A stretch of 64,000 bases of DNA from Parapedobacter sp. SGR-10 (GCF_011030405.1 NZ_JAAJTJ010000007.1:62001-126000); one strand, 5' to 3'. Shown: positions 17,153 through 25,439, numbered from the stretch's first letter. Notes: generated from the letters alone by a model not told the origin. Numbers and translations are program-made.

Positions 17153-19288
17153 ATGGACCATATTCATATCTCGTTTCATCATTTTATTCATCGGAGTTTT
17201 CAATCCCGGTTATCTGTGGCAGAGTTTTTCGGTCGATCGGGAGTGGTGATCCGGTTTATATGTGCTGTCTACTGTACTGTTTTCAGTGTGATTGTGACGG
17301 GGCAGGAAAAGTATTCGCTGGACGATATTTTCGCCACGCCGTACCTCTCGCAGCTGAACGCCGCGGGAAATACCGGAGACCTGGTCTTTTCGGTGAACGA
17401 GCGTGGGCACCGGAATGTATATATCGCCCGTTCTCCCGGTTACCGGCCTGAGAACCTGACGAAATGGAATGCGGACCTGGGGCAGGAGATTACCAGCCTG
17501 TGCGTCAGCGCTGACGGGCAGTGGGCCGTTTTCGTACGCGGGGGCGACCATGCGGGCAATTTTGCATTACGGGCCGTCAACCCGGCCTCTCTGGTCGAGC
17601 CGCAGCAGATCCTGCTTTACAGTGTGCACCTGCCCTCGGGCAAGGTCACGCGGATCGGTGCGGGTGATTTTCCCGAGATCCATCCCGACTCTAAACGCGT
17701 TTCGTTCCGGAAAGATGACCAGGTATGGATCGCATCGCTGGACGGCAGTAACGACCCGGAGCCGCTTTTCCATGTTTCGGGCCAGGTCACGGCTATGCAG
17801 TGGTCCCCCGACGGAGACCGGTTGCTTTTCGAGTCGAAGTACGGTTCGTATTCCTTCATCGGGATATTCCGGCAGGACGGGGAAAGGATCCGTTGGATCG
17901 ATCCGTCCTATCGCCGGGACCGGTTTCCGGTATGGTCGCCCGATGGACAGTCGGTGACGTTTGTCCGTGCCTTAGCCACCGTAGGCGGCCTGATCAAACC
18001 ACCTGTGCCCTGGTCCATTATGACCGTCAACCTGGATACCGATAAGGTGGAAGAGATCTGGACCTCGCCGGCAACGGAGCGGGGGGCTTCACCGCGGTGG
18101 CCGGGTACTTTCAATCTGAGATGGCTTCAGGAGGATGTGATCACCTTTCTGTCCTATCAGGACGGATGGCCACATCTTTACAAGATCAACCCCCGTACCC
18201 GCCGGGTAGAGCAGCTGACCACAGGTGATTTTACGGTGGAGCAGATGAGCTATAGCCGTGATGGGAGCAGGATTCTGGTCGCCGCCAATACGGGTGACCG
18301 GCCGGATGACATTGACCGGAAGCATATCGGCATGGTGGACGTCGCTACGGGAGGATTTGAGCTGTTGACCAAAGGCGAGGGCATAGAAACATCCCCGGTC
18401 TTCGTGCGCGGGACGGACAGGATTGCTTTTTTCAGCAGTGTGCCCCATCGTCCCACCCTGCCGGCGCTGATGGATGTAAATAAGCCCGGTTCGCAGAGAA
18501 CCGTTGCTTCGTCGCTGCTTCCGGATTTTGATTATCAGCAGCTGGTTACCCCCGAACATGTCGCTTTCAAGGCCGAGGACGGCCATCCGGTATACGGTCA
18601 GGTGTTCCGGCCCAAAGGGCAGGTGAAAGATGCCCCTGCGATCGTCTATATCCACGGTGGTCCGCCAAGGCAGATGCTGTTGGGCTGGCATCACAGTGAT
18701 TATTATTTCAACGATTACATGCTTAACCAATATCTGGTAAGCCAGGGTTATGTTGTCCTGTCGGTGAATTATCGGTTGGGTACGGGATATGGGTTTGACT
18801 TTCAATATGCGAAGAGGACAGGTGGGAAAAATGGGGTTGAGGAATATCGGGACATTCTTGCCGCGGGCAAATGGCTTGCAGCGCAACCTTTTGTGGACGC
18901 TGGGCGGATAGGTGTGTGGGGTGGTTCTTACGGGGGCTTCCTGACGGCAATGGCTTTATCAAAAAACTCGGATATCTTCAAGGTTGGGGTGAATATCCAT
19001 GGTGCGAATTATCGGATGCTTGGCGGGGCGGGCCCGACTTCCGCCAGAGCGGACAGCATTACCGCAGCCTGGACATCGCCGGTGCTGATTATTCATGGAA
19101 GCGATGACTTCAATGTCCGGTTTACGGAGAGTATAGATCTGGCCAACCGGCTTTTGGGTAAAGGTGTAGAGGTAGAGTATCTGGTATTCCCCGATGACAA
19201 CCATCATTGGATGCTGTTTGATAACCTTATGAAGAGGAGTAAGGCTACGGCACGGTTTATTATGGAGAAAATGCCCGTTAAACATTAA
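17153..19288 (+). CDS. S9-family prolyl-oligopeptidase-like serine peptidase, exported
   Basis: 711 residues. A hydrophobic stretch VVIRFICAVYCTVFSVIVTG (about 31-50) precedes QEKYSLDD and should act as the export signal, although it begins unusually far from the ATG. The first two thirds are a WD40-like/DPP beta-propeller (blades such as QWSPDGDRLLFESKYG, PVWSPDGQSVTFVRA, MSYSRDGSRILVAAN). The C-terminal alpha/beta hydrolase domain carries the triad: Ser592 in GGSYGG, Asp651 or Asp652 in HGSDD, and His685 in DDNHHW. These enzymes cleave short peptides, usually after Pro or Ala. It is separated from the dehydrogenase gene by 56 bases. Its base composition is visibly G+C-richer than neighbouring PULs, which may indicate separate origin. 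Confidence 0.9.
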   Translation: MDHIHISFHHFIHRSFQSRLSVAEFFGRSGVVIRFICAVYCTVFSVIVTGQEKYSLDDIFATPYLSQLNAAGNTGDLVFSVNERGHRNVYIARSPGYRPENLTKWNADLGQEITSLCVSADGQWAVFVRGGDHAGNFALRAVNPASLVEPQQILLYSVHLPSGKVTRIGAGDFPEIHPDSKRVSFRKDDQVWIASLDGSNDPEPLFHVSGQVTAMQWSPDGDRLLFESKYGSYSFIGIFRQDGERIRWIDPSYRRDRFPVWSPDGQSVTFVRALATVGGLIKPPVPWSIMTVNLDTDKVEEIWTSPATERGASPRWPGTFNLRWLQEDVITFLSYQDGWPHLYKINPRTRRVEQLTTGDFTVEQMSYSRDGSRILVAANTGDRPDDIDRKHIGMVDVATGGFELLTKGEGIETSPVFVRGTDRIAFFSSVPHRPTLPALMDVNKPGSQRTVASSLLPDFDYQQLVTPEHVAFKAEDGHPVYGQVFRPKGQVKDAPAIVYIHGGPPRQMLLGWHHSDYYFNDYMLNQYLVSQGYVVLSVNYRLGTGYGFDFQYAKRTGGKNGVEEYRDILAAGKWLAAQPFVDAGRIGVWGGSYGGFLTAMALSKNSDIFKVGVNIHGANYRMLGGAGPTSARADSITAAWTSPVLIIHGSDDFNVRFTESIDLANRLLGKGVEVEYLVFPDDNHHWMLFDNLMKRSKATARFIMEKMPVKH

Positions 19289-19290
19289 AT

Positions 19291-20127
19291 AATAACAGAT
19301 CGGAGGCTACTGCGATCCATGTATATGGCGACGATGTATATACGACCGGATACCAACACAATGGAGACACAAGAAGAGTGGTATATTGGAAAAACAACGA
19401 GATCAGGCGACTAGGGGATGCATCTCCCTACAATGGCGGAACGGCTATCTTTGCTGATGGCAGTGGTGTCTATGTAGCGGGTACGGTGTACGAGATGGTT
19501 GAAGGCAGAACTCTTCCTTACCAGCATGTGTGGGTAAATGATGCATTCTTGCAGAAATCGGGTGCTTTGGCGCTTTCGGGTATTCAAGCCTTATTTCCGT
19601 ATCAAGACACGTTGTACATGGCAGGAGACTTTGGACAACAGGCTCAGCTATGGACGGGTCGTAGCATGCGGGGACTGGCCGGTAGTGGTTCGGGAGCGCG
19701 TGCGCTGAATGTGGTCAATGGAGAGGTATATGTCTTGGGCTTTGAGGTTGTGAATTCGAATACCGATGCGATATCCGTATGGAAGTATCGGCGGAATGGT
19801 GTCCGGCCGGAGAAAGTATTTAGCCATGAATTGGGCAAACGGATTACTAAGATGGATGCTGCGATGTATGGCAATGACTATTATTTCGTAGTCAATTCGA
19901 GCAATGGCAATAGTTCGGTGCATAAGAATAATCAATTGCTATATAGTCTATCCGAAACAGGGAATGTAGAGGCACAAGCTATACAGGTGTATCAAGGAAA
20001 AGTATATGTCCTGGGACAGCAGATCGATGGTACGGCTGCTACCCCAACCCTCTGGATAGATGGTGAGCCACAAACCTTGTTTGATGCCGATCAGAAAATC
20101 TATCTACACGACTTCTTTATTAAATAG
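19291..20127 (+). pseudogene. 5'-truncated gene remnant encoding a beta-propeller-like surface protein
   Basis: The first possible start codon (GTG at 19378) gives 249 residues, but protein-like sequence in the same frame extends upstream to about 19297 (AIHVYGDDVYTTGYQHNG) without any start or signal sequence. That upstream piece matches the repeat unit seen later in the same protein (GVYVAGTVYEM, EVYVLGFEVV, KVYVLGQQI), each followed by a WxN or W+(K/N) turn. The reading frame therefore begins in mid-repeat only a few bases after the stop of the S9 peptidase gene. I infer that a deletion or insertion removed the N-terminal half, including the export signal. The intact relatives I know are periplasmic or surface lipoproteins of unknown function. 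The remaining frame has no stop codon, so the event may be recent, or the protein may still be made from GTG. Confidence 0.65.
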
Positions 20128-20184
20128 TTTTTGCAGGGATTTTCGGAGTTTTTAATATAAAGGTGTCTAAAAGGTATGAATGTC

Positions 20185-20217
20185 GGCCACAGTCATCCTT
20201 CAGGATGACTGTGAGCC
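20185..20217. terminator. Hairpin between convergent transcription units
   Basis: A perfect 12-bp inverted repeat CACAGTCATCCT / AGGATGACTGTG (20188-20199 and 20202-20213) is extended by GGC/GCC across a one-base bulge. It sits between the plus-strand remnant ending at 20127 and the minus-strand gene ending at 20290, the expected place for a bidirectional terminator. No strong U-run follows on either side. The GTCATCCT core is also seen at the end of the repeat at 54521, so it may belong to a dispersed palindromic repeat family. Confidence 0.6.
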
Positions 20218-20289
20218 TGTAGAATTGTGAAGTAATTTGCTATAAAACTGCTTAGAAATCCCTTCTTTTTATAATTAAAGAAATTCTTT

Positions 20290-21450
20290 TTAGTCAGTAA
20301 TCAATGTCGTACAAAAGTCGTTTGTTTTTTCGCAACACAGTTGTTCCATAGTCTGATGCAGTTGTGCTTTAAACATGGCTATTGTATGTTCGCCACCTTG
20401 CCTTCCTAAGGCAGCTACGCCGTACATGAAAGGTCTACCCATGAAGGTAAAATCGGCACCACAGGCAAGCGCACGCCCAATATCAGGTCCTGACCGGAGG
20501 CCGCTATCTATCATGATTTTATATTTGCTTTTGAAATTGTCCGATAACCTTTGCAATGACTTTATCGTGGATTCACCGGCATCAATTTGGCGACCTCCAT
20601 GATTGGAAATAATGATTCCGTCCACACCTATATTAGCACAAAGCTCTGCATCTTGTTCGCTCACCACACCTTTTACAACAAGTTTACCTTTCCATTTATG
20701 TCTTATTGCCCTCAATTTTTCGACATCTACCCGCCCCGTAAACGTGGCATCCATAAATTTGCCTAGCTGTTTCATGTTCATGTTTTTTTGCATATACGGT
20801 TTCAGTGTGGCAAAGGAAGGGATACCTGCTTTCAATGTTTCGATACTCCAAGTAGGGTGTTGTGCGGCTTGGACAAAATTGAGGATCGTGTTTTTAGGTG
20901 GCATGGATAGCCCGGCCTTGATTTCCCGATAACGCAACCCAAAGGAAGGTACGTCTATCAGAACTACCAGCACCTGACATCGAATCGCTTCCAGTCTGTA
21001 TAGGATATCGTTAAGCATCTTTTCCTGTGTAGGGTGATACAGTTGAAACCAGAATTTACTCTCGGTTATCTCAGCGATACGTTCGATACTGCTCGTCGAT
21101 ACCGTGCTTAGGACAAATGGAATGTTGTGGTTTAAAGCGGCTTTTGCTAATATTTCCGGTGAATTTGGCCACATTAAACCTTGTAGGCCGATTGGTGAGA
21201 TACCGAATGGTGCGTCATATATGTGGCCAAACAGCTCTGTACGCATATCGACACCGTTGTGTTTTCTCAAGTATTGCGGCATCAGAAGCACTTGTTTCAA
21301 ATCTTCTTTATTCCTCCAGACATTCAGCTCATCGTTGCATCCGCCTTCTAGGTAGTCGAAGGCAAATTTGGGAATACGCTTTTTTGCTTTCCTTTTCAGG
21401 TCCGCAACTGATGGATACTTGGTGTTGTATTTTAATAGATTTGTGTTCAT
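20290..21450 (-). CDS. FMN-dependent alpha-hydroxy-acid oxidase/dehydrogenase (LldD family)
   Basis: 386 residues, close to the usual length of lactate dehydrogenase (LldD)/glycolate oxidase proteins. Visible family features are FAFDYLEGGCNDE near the N terminus, PFGISPIGLQGLMWP, FWFQLYHP, the active-site SNHGGRQID (catalytic His about 280) and the FMN-phosphate part DSGLRSGPDIGRALACGADFTFMGRPF. The reaction is oxidation of an L-2-hydroxy acid to the 2-oxo acid. It lies 39 bases downstream of dgoK on the same strand, so it is very likely in the dgoK operon and under the same operator. The substrate may be lactate or a deoxy/aldonic acid derived from the same glycan; sequence alone does not decide. 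It is not required in the standard galactonate pathway. Confidence 0.88.
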   Translation of the reverse strand: MNTNLLKYNTKYPSVADLKRKAKKRIPKFAFDYLEGGCNDELNVWRNKEDLKQVLLMPQYLRKHNGVDMRTELFGHIYDAPFGISPIGLQGLMWPNSPEILAKAALNHNIPFVLSTVSTSSIERIAEITESKFWFQLYHPTQEKMLNDILYRLEAIRCQVLVVLIDVPSFGLRYREIKAGLSMPPKNTILNFVQAAQHPTWSIETLKAGIPSFATLKPYMQKNMNMKQLGKFMDATFTGRVDVEKLRAIRHKWKGKLVVKGVVSEQDAELCANIGVDGIIISNHGGRQIDAGESTIKSLQRLSDNFKSKYKIMIDSGLRSGPDIGRALACGADFTFMGRPFMYGVAALGRQGGEHTIAMFKAQLHQTMEQLCCEKTNDFCTTLITD

Positions 21451-21489
21451 ATCTTTTTTATGTCATAGAAGTTTTTGTTCCTTCCCACA

Positions 21490-22449
21490 CTACGCTAGAT
21501 CGTTCCATATTCGTTCGGCCATTGTTTTTTGACCGTAAATGACAGATTCATCCACGTGTTGTGAAGGAATAATGGTGCATCGGTTCTTTATGGACAGCTC
21601 TTGGAAAGCTAATGCATAGCTGTCGCTTAGGTTTCCGTGTGCACATAAGTAAATAGGGATATCCAAATGCGTGAGATCCCGTAGCTCGGTACCGATAAGT
21701 AGGCCACTTAATAAACTATAGTTTGCGCTGTTTTCTGTATTTTGCAAGAGTTTGGACGCCCGTATGGTGAAGACATCGTGTAAAATATTTCCGCCACTGA
21801 GTTTTAAGCCTGTTCGGAATGCTTCCTGATCTATGGAAGAGGGTTTTGTTATACTGTTTTTTAGTAAACTATGTGTGGATAGTACCTGAAACATTTCTCC
21901 GGTGATATAAGTCTTGAAGGCAATGGCGTTATTGTCTTTTACCCAGATATGTTTGGAGTGTGTGCCGGGCAAAATATAGAGTGCTTCGGAACTGTGGCCA
22001 TGCTGTTGTAGTCCTAGTAGTTGTACCTCTTCGCCTCTCATGACATCGTTGGTACTGCATACACCTGAAAGCAACAGCACATCGTGATCGAAGGCAGGTG
22101 TGGAGGGTATCCTTTCATAGCGGAGGTTGTTGCCGTCCAAGGCAAAAGGCAAGGTGGAATAGGAGATTTCCCGCATTCCGATGGAGGAGGAGGCCATACC
22201 CGAAATGACCACGGGGATGGATTCTTCCATCGAAATAGAAGGAGGAAGGATTAAATAAGGGCGTAGGTGCTGCAAAAAATATTCTTCCCGGGAACAAGCC
22301 TCTTTTTCGTTTTTAAAGGCTTCGTATACATAGCCGCAACCCTGTTGGTTAGTGGTTTCATGCAGTATAACAATGGAATTGTCCTGTACGCCTACAAAGC
22401 GAACCCGTAGGGAAGATGTGCCCCAATCTACGCTAAAAAAATACTTCAT
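21490..22449 (-). CDS. dgoK: 2-dehydro-3-deoxygalactonokinase
   Basis: 319 residues from the ATG at 22449. An open frame continues upstream to 22566 but that part would run through the promoter and lacks family resemblance, whereas MKYFFSVDWGTSSLRVRF is the standard N-terminal phosphate-binding motif. Other DgoK signatures are VVISGMASSSIGMRE, the LPGTHSKHIWV block and FKTYITGEMFQVLSTHSLL. The enzyme phosphorylates 2-keto-3-deoxy-galactonate (KDGal) to KDPGal. The aldolase for KDPGal is encoded on the other strand at 26628, and the transporter, dehydrogenase and dehydratase lie between. Its promoter contains the palindromic operator that is also found in front of the transporter gene. Confidence 0.9.
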   Translation of the reverse strand: MKYFFSVDWGTSSLRVRFVGVQDNSIVILHETTNQQGCGYVYEAFKNEKEACSREEYFLQHLRPYLILPPSISMEESIPVVISGMASSSIGMREISYSTLPFALDGNNLRYERIPSTPAFDHDVLLLSGVCSTNDVMRGEEVQLLGLQQHGHSSEALYILPGTHSKHIWVKDNNAIAFKTYITGEMFQVLSTHSLLKNSITKPSSIDQEAFRTGLKLSGGNILHDVFTIRASKLLQNTENSANYSLLSGLLIGTELRDLTHLDIPIYLCAHGNLSDSYALAFQELSIKNRCTIIPSQHVDESVIYGQKTMAERIWNDLA

Positions 22450-22468
22450 GGTAAGTGAATCTGGAAAA

Positions 22469-22497
22469 CAAAGATATGGATTGTATATAATATACAA
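22469..22497 (-). promoter_or_regulatory. Predicted dgoK promoter with embedded GntR-type operator
   Basis: Read on the minus strand, TTG (22497-22495) is followed after 18 bases by TATCTTTG (22476-22469), matching the Bacteroidota promoter form TTG-N19-TAnnTTTG. The spacer and the TTG coincide with a palindrome TTGTATA-TAA-TATACAA at 22481-22497. A protein bound there would block transcription of dgoK and the hydroxy-acid oxidase. The gntR start is only 70 bases away in the other direction, so the same site may also control gntR. Confidence 0.65.
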
Positions 22498-22566
22498 AAT
22501 GAATTTTGTAAAATTGCCTATATAATTGTAATTTACCGAAGAAATAACACGATATAAATTGAGCAC

Positions 22567-23268
22567 ATGAAATACTCAAAGCAAGAAAATATATCTTCGC
22601 TTTCGAATACGACGTATTCGAAGGTGAGGGAACGTTTGCGAAATGATATACTGTCCAATTATTTTGCGCCTGGCACGCGGCTCAAGATCATGGATCTTGT
22701 CAAATTGTATAACGTCAGCCAAATGCCTATCCGGGAGGCTTTGCAGCAATTGCAAGGAGAGGGGTTGGTCGTCATCGAGCAGCACAAAGGGGCCTATGTG
22801 CGCCACATAGACAAAAAATTCGTTTCGAATATATATGATGTACGGCGTGTGATCGAAGTGTTTATGACACTCGAAAGTATGCGTTCGACCACGGATGATA
22901 TCTTAAAAAAGCTGTGGAAGATACAGGCGGGTTGTGAAAAGGCGGCCAGAAAAGGAAACCTTGAACAATTATTGAAATACAACACGGATTTTCACGGGAC
23001 ACTGTATAAGTTGGCTGACAATGAGGAAGCATTTCATCTAGTGGAGGGACATTGGCAATTGATCAATAGCTTGCGGACGTCTTTTGGCTATGGTGTGAGG
23101 CGGGCAGATGAAATTATACACGAACACGAACAGATACTAAAAGCTCTTGAAAAGCGGGATGAAAAGGCACTCGAAGAGGCGGCTAGTATCCACTGTATCA
23201 ATGCGAAGAAAGATGTGTTGTTGCAGATGGATATGATGGAGCAAAAGAAATTGTCTGTGACTAAGTAG
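22567..23268 (+). CDS. GntR-family (FCD subfamily) transcriptional regulator of the sugar-acid cassette
   Basis: 233 residues. A winged-helix DNA-binding domain lies at about 15-80 (KVRERLRNDILSNYFAPGTRLKI ... YNVSQMPIREALQQLQGEGLVVI). An all-helical FCD effector domain follows (about 90-225) with the metal/ligand residues DFHGTLY, HEHEQIL and SIHCINAK. FCD regulators usually sense a sugar acid or its keto-deoxy product and release DNA when it is bound. Its gene is placed divergently to dgoK and in front of the transporter operon, and the 12-mer ATTGTATATAAT occurs in these control regions. I infer that it represses the cassette until KDGal or galactonate (or a relative) appears. Confidence 0.9.
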   Translation: MKYSKQENISSLSNTTYSKVRERLRNDILSNYFAPGTRLKIMDLVKLYNVSQMPIREALQQLQGEGLVVIEQHKGAYVRHIDKKFVSNIYDVRRVIEVFMTLESMRSTTDDILKKLWKIQAGCEKAARKGNLEQLLKYNTDFHGTLYKLADNEEAFHLVEGHWQLINSLRTSFGYGVRRADEIIHEHEQILKALEKRDEKALEEAASIHCINAKKDVLLQMDMMEQKKLSVTK

Positions 23269-23364
23269 GTGAGAAAGAGGGACGCAGGCTAACACCGATT
23301 AGGTCGTTAGGGGGGGTAATCATACACTTAGGGAACTAGAGATTGTAAAAAAGTGAATTTTATT

Positions 23365-23394
23365 TTGTATATTGTATATAATATATTATTTTTG
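23365..23394 (+). promoter_or_regulatory. Predicted promoter of the transporter operon with embedded operator
   Basis: TTG (23365-23367), a 19-base spacer and TATTTTTG (23387-23394) fit the Bacteroidota promoter consensus 30 bases before the transporter ATG. The spacer contains ATTGTATATAAT at 23371-23382, identical to the left part of the palindrome in the dgoK promoter. The right half here is ATATATTA rather than a perfect TATACAA, so binding may be weaker. The arrangement predicts repression by the adjacent GntR protein. Confidence 0.65.
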
Positions 23395-23423
23395 ACTCGT
23401 AAACGATTGTAAACTATCACTTC

Positions 23424-24674
23424 ATGTCTAGCTTAGGGAAGAAATTTAATTGGGAATTTATTGTTTTATTATGGTTTGCTTTTTTCTTCAATCAAGCTGA
23501 TCGGCAGGTATTTAATATCGCCTTGCCCGCTGTGCGTGAAGATCTGGGATTGAATGATGTACAATTGGGATTGATTGCCTCGGCTTTTATATTGGCTATT
23601 GGTATCTTTGTTCCAATAGCTGGGTATGTAGGCGATCGTTTCAGTAAGAAAACGGTTATCTTGTTGAGTTTGTTGATATGGACCTGTGCGACTTTTTTTA
23701 CCGGCTTTTCGGCTGGCTTTCTGTTGCTTATTATCTTACGTTCCATAGTTGGAGGGGCAGAGGCTTTTTATGCGCCCGCTGCAAATGCACTGATAGGAGA
23801 GAAGTTTAAGTCAAATCTGGGACAGGCAATGGCTATCCACCAGACGGCTCTGTATGTGGGAATTATAGGCAGTGGTGTCATAGGTGGCTACCTTACAGAG
23901 CATTACGGCTGGCGAATGGTGTTTTATATTTTTGGGGGGATAGGTATTGTGCTTTTCATCCTGATGTTTTTGAGGCTTGAAGATGGTGTGGCACGGAGTA
24001 AGGAGCAAAAAGTTACGATGTTGGACGGGATTAAAAATTTGGTTGCCAATAGGACAGCTGTTTTATTGACGTCAGCGTTTACCTGTATGGTGTTTGTAAA
24101 TGTAGGGTATCTCACCTGGACTTCGACTTTTCTGCACGAGAAGTTTGGTCTTAGCCTGACAGAGGCAGGGTTTTCTTCTATGTTTTACCATCATGCTTTT
24201 GCATTCGTAGGGGTCATGTTAGCCGGTAAATTGTCGGATAAGCTTGCTATTAAGAATGCCGGAGGACGTTTGAAAATACAGGCTTTTGCCTTATTGTTGG
24301 GCGCGCCGTTTATCTTTTTAATGGGCTTGGGGACATCCTTGCCTATTGTGTATGTGGCTTTGAGTATATTTGGTTTATTTAGGGGGATGTACGATTCGAA
24401 TATTTATGCTTCGCTTTTTTCTGTGGTCGACGAAAGGATACGAGCCTCGGTATCTTCAGCTATGATCATGTGTTCGTATATCATAGCTTCATTGGCACCG
24501 GTTGCATTGGGCTATTTTAAGACTGTATTTGGTTTGACTAACGGGTTGGCATCTCTTGCCCTGTTTTATATATTAGGAGGTGTACTGCTATTTATTGCTT
24601 TGAAATTTACTTTCGCAAAGGATAGAGCTATCGTTTTAGAAATAACGGAGGAACGTCATGAACTTGAAAAATAG
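23424..24674 (+). CDS. MFS sugar-acid transporter (ACS family, hexuronate/galactonate type)
   Basis: 416 residues with about twelve hydrophobic segments. The first helix contains FFFNQADRQVFNIALPAVREDLGL, with the 'D-R' pattern typical of the anion:cation symporter family. The conserved GYVGDRFSKK loop follows helix 2, and RSIVGGAEAFYAPAANALIGE helix 4. The protein should import a sugar acid such as galactonate or an oligouronate-derived acid with protons across the inner membrane. The gene follows gntR after 155 bases with its own predicted promoter, and overlaps the SDR gene by 17 bases, showing tight coupling. Exact substrate is inferred from the neighbouring dgoK, dehydratase and aldolase. 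Confidence 0.88.
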   Translation: MSSLGKKFNWEFIVLLWFAFFFNQADRQVFNIALPAVREDLGLNDVQLGLIASAFILAIGIFVPIAGYVGDRFSKKTVILLSLLIWTCATFFTGFSAGFLLLIILRSIVGGAEAFYAPAANALIGEKFKSNLGQAMAIHQTALYVGIIGSGVIGGYLTEHYGWRMVFYIFGGIGIVLFILMFLRLEDGVARSKEQKVTMLDGIKNLVANRTAVLLTSAFTCMVFVNVGYLTWTSTFLHEKFGLSLTEAGFSSMFYHHAFAFVGVMLAGKLSDKLAIKNAGGRLKIQAFALLLGAPFIFLMGLGTSLPIVYVALSIFGLFRGMYDSNIYASLFSVVDERIRASVSSAMIMCSYIIASLAPVALGYFKTVFGLTNGLASLALFYILGGVLLFIALKFTFAKDRAIVLEITEERHELEK

Positions 24675-25407
24675 AGTTGCACTTGTCACGGGCGCAGGTA
24701 AAGGCCTTGGAAAGGGTATTGCTATCGAATTGGCAACCCAAGGGGCAGATATTGTGATCAACGATCTGCAATATGGTGAGGATGTCGAAACTGTAGAGCA
24801 TCAGATTCGAGCGCTGGGTCGCCAATCTTGGTTTGTGGCTGCCGATATTACGCAAGAAGATGCTGTAAAAGAGATGTTTAGCTTTGTACGGAATGAGATA
24901 GGGAAGCTTGATATTCTGGTCAATAATGCAGGGGTCGATAGGCCAGCTGATATTTTTTCGACTTCGTTGGAGGATTGGAACTTTGTCATACAGACCAATT
25001 TGACAGGTGGTTTTCTGTGCGCAAAATATGCCTTGGAATTGATGAGGAATCAGCAACAGGGTAAGATCGTGAATGTGAGTTCTGTCGTCGGCCATCAGGG
25101 CGCTTTAAAAGGGCATGTGCATTATGCATCTTCAAAAAGCGGCCTATTCGGATTGACCAAGACACTGGCCCGTACTGCGGCGGCTTTTGGTGTCAATGTG
25201 AATGCCGTAGCGCCTGGAGTGATAGAGACGGAGCTTTCCTTGAAGACACATGGTGAGGCGGGTATGGAGACATTGCGGAAAGGCATCCCGTTGGGATTAG
25301 GTAATGTAAAAGACGTGGGTATGGCCGTGGCATTCCTGTGTAGCGATGCCGCCAGATATATCACAGGGGTGACATTGGATGTCAATGGAGGACTGTACTT
25401 CCGGTAG
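24658..25407 (+). CDS. Short-chain dehydrogenase/reductase (SDR), probable sugar or sugar-acid dehydrogenase
   Basis: 249 residues, the length of classical SDRs. The cofactor motif TGAGKGLGKG is at about 11-20, NNAG at about 89-92, catalytic Ser in NVSSVVG and the YASSK pair (Tyr about 155, Lys about 159). The C terminus YITGVTLDVNGG is family standard. It probably oxidises galactose-type sugars to the lactone or acts on a sugar acid (galactose dehydrogenase and gluconate 5-dehydrogenase are both in this family). Its start lies inside the transporter gene (17-base overlap). Together with the lactonase gene at 41761 it would supply the missing first steps of a De Ley-Doudoroff route; that assignment is inference. 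Confidence 0.85.
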   Translation: MNLKNRVALVTGAGKGLGKGIAIELATQGADIVINDLQYGEDVETVEHQIRALGRQSWFVAADITQEDAVKEMFSFVRNEIGKLDILVNNAGVDRPADIFSTSLEDWNFVIQTNLTGGFLCAKYALELMRNQQQGKIVNVSSVVGHQGALKGHVHYASSKSGLFGLTKTLARTAAAFGVNVNAVAPGVIETELSLKTHGEAGMETLRKGIPLGLGNVKDVGMAVAFLCSDAARYITGVTLDVNGGLYFR

Positions 25408-25427
25408 GTTTTTTTGAATAATTAAAA

Positions 25428-25439
25428 ATTATATACAAT
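25428..25439 (-). promoter_or_regulatory. Third copy of the ATTGTATATAAT operator motif
   Basis: ATTATATACAAT on the plus strand is the exact reverse complement of the 12-mer in the dgoK and transporter promoters. It lies 11 bases before the ATG of the dehydratase gene, in the only gap (43 bases) inside this operon. No clear promoter boxes accompany it, so it may be an internal control site or roadblock. Being in an AT-rich gap, chance occurrence is more plausible here than at the other two sites. Confidence 0.5.

Noticed and set aside
18089..18886. Minus-strand open frame of 265 codons inside the S9 peptidase gene
   Set aside because: The plus strand carries the propeller and catalytic domain with the complete triad; long antisense frames are expected in G+C-rich coding DNA.
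22450..22566. Upstream extension of dgoK to an open-frame start at 22566
   Set aside because: It would translate through the palindromic operator and promoter boxes and adds 39 residues without family resemblance.
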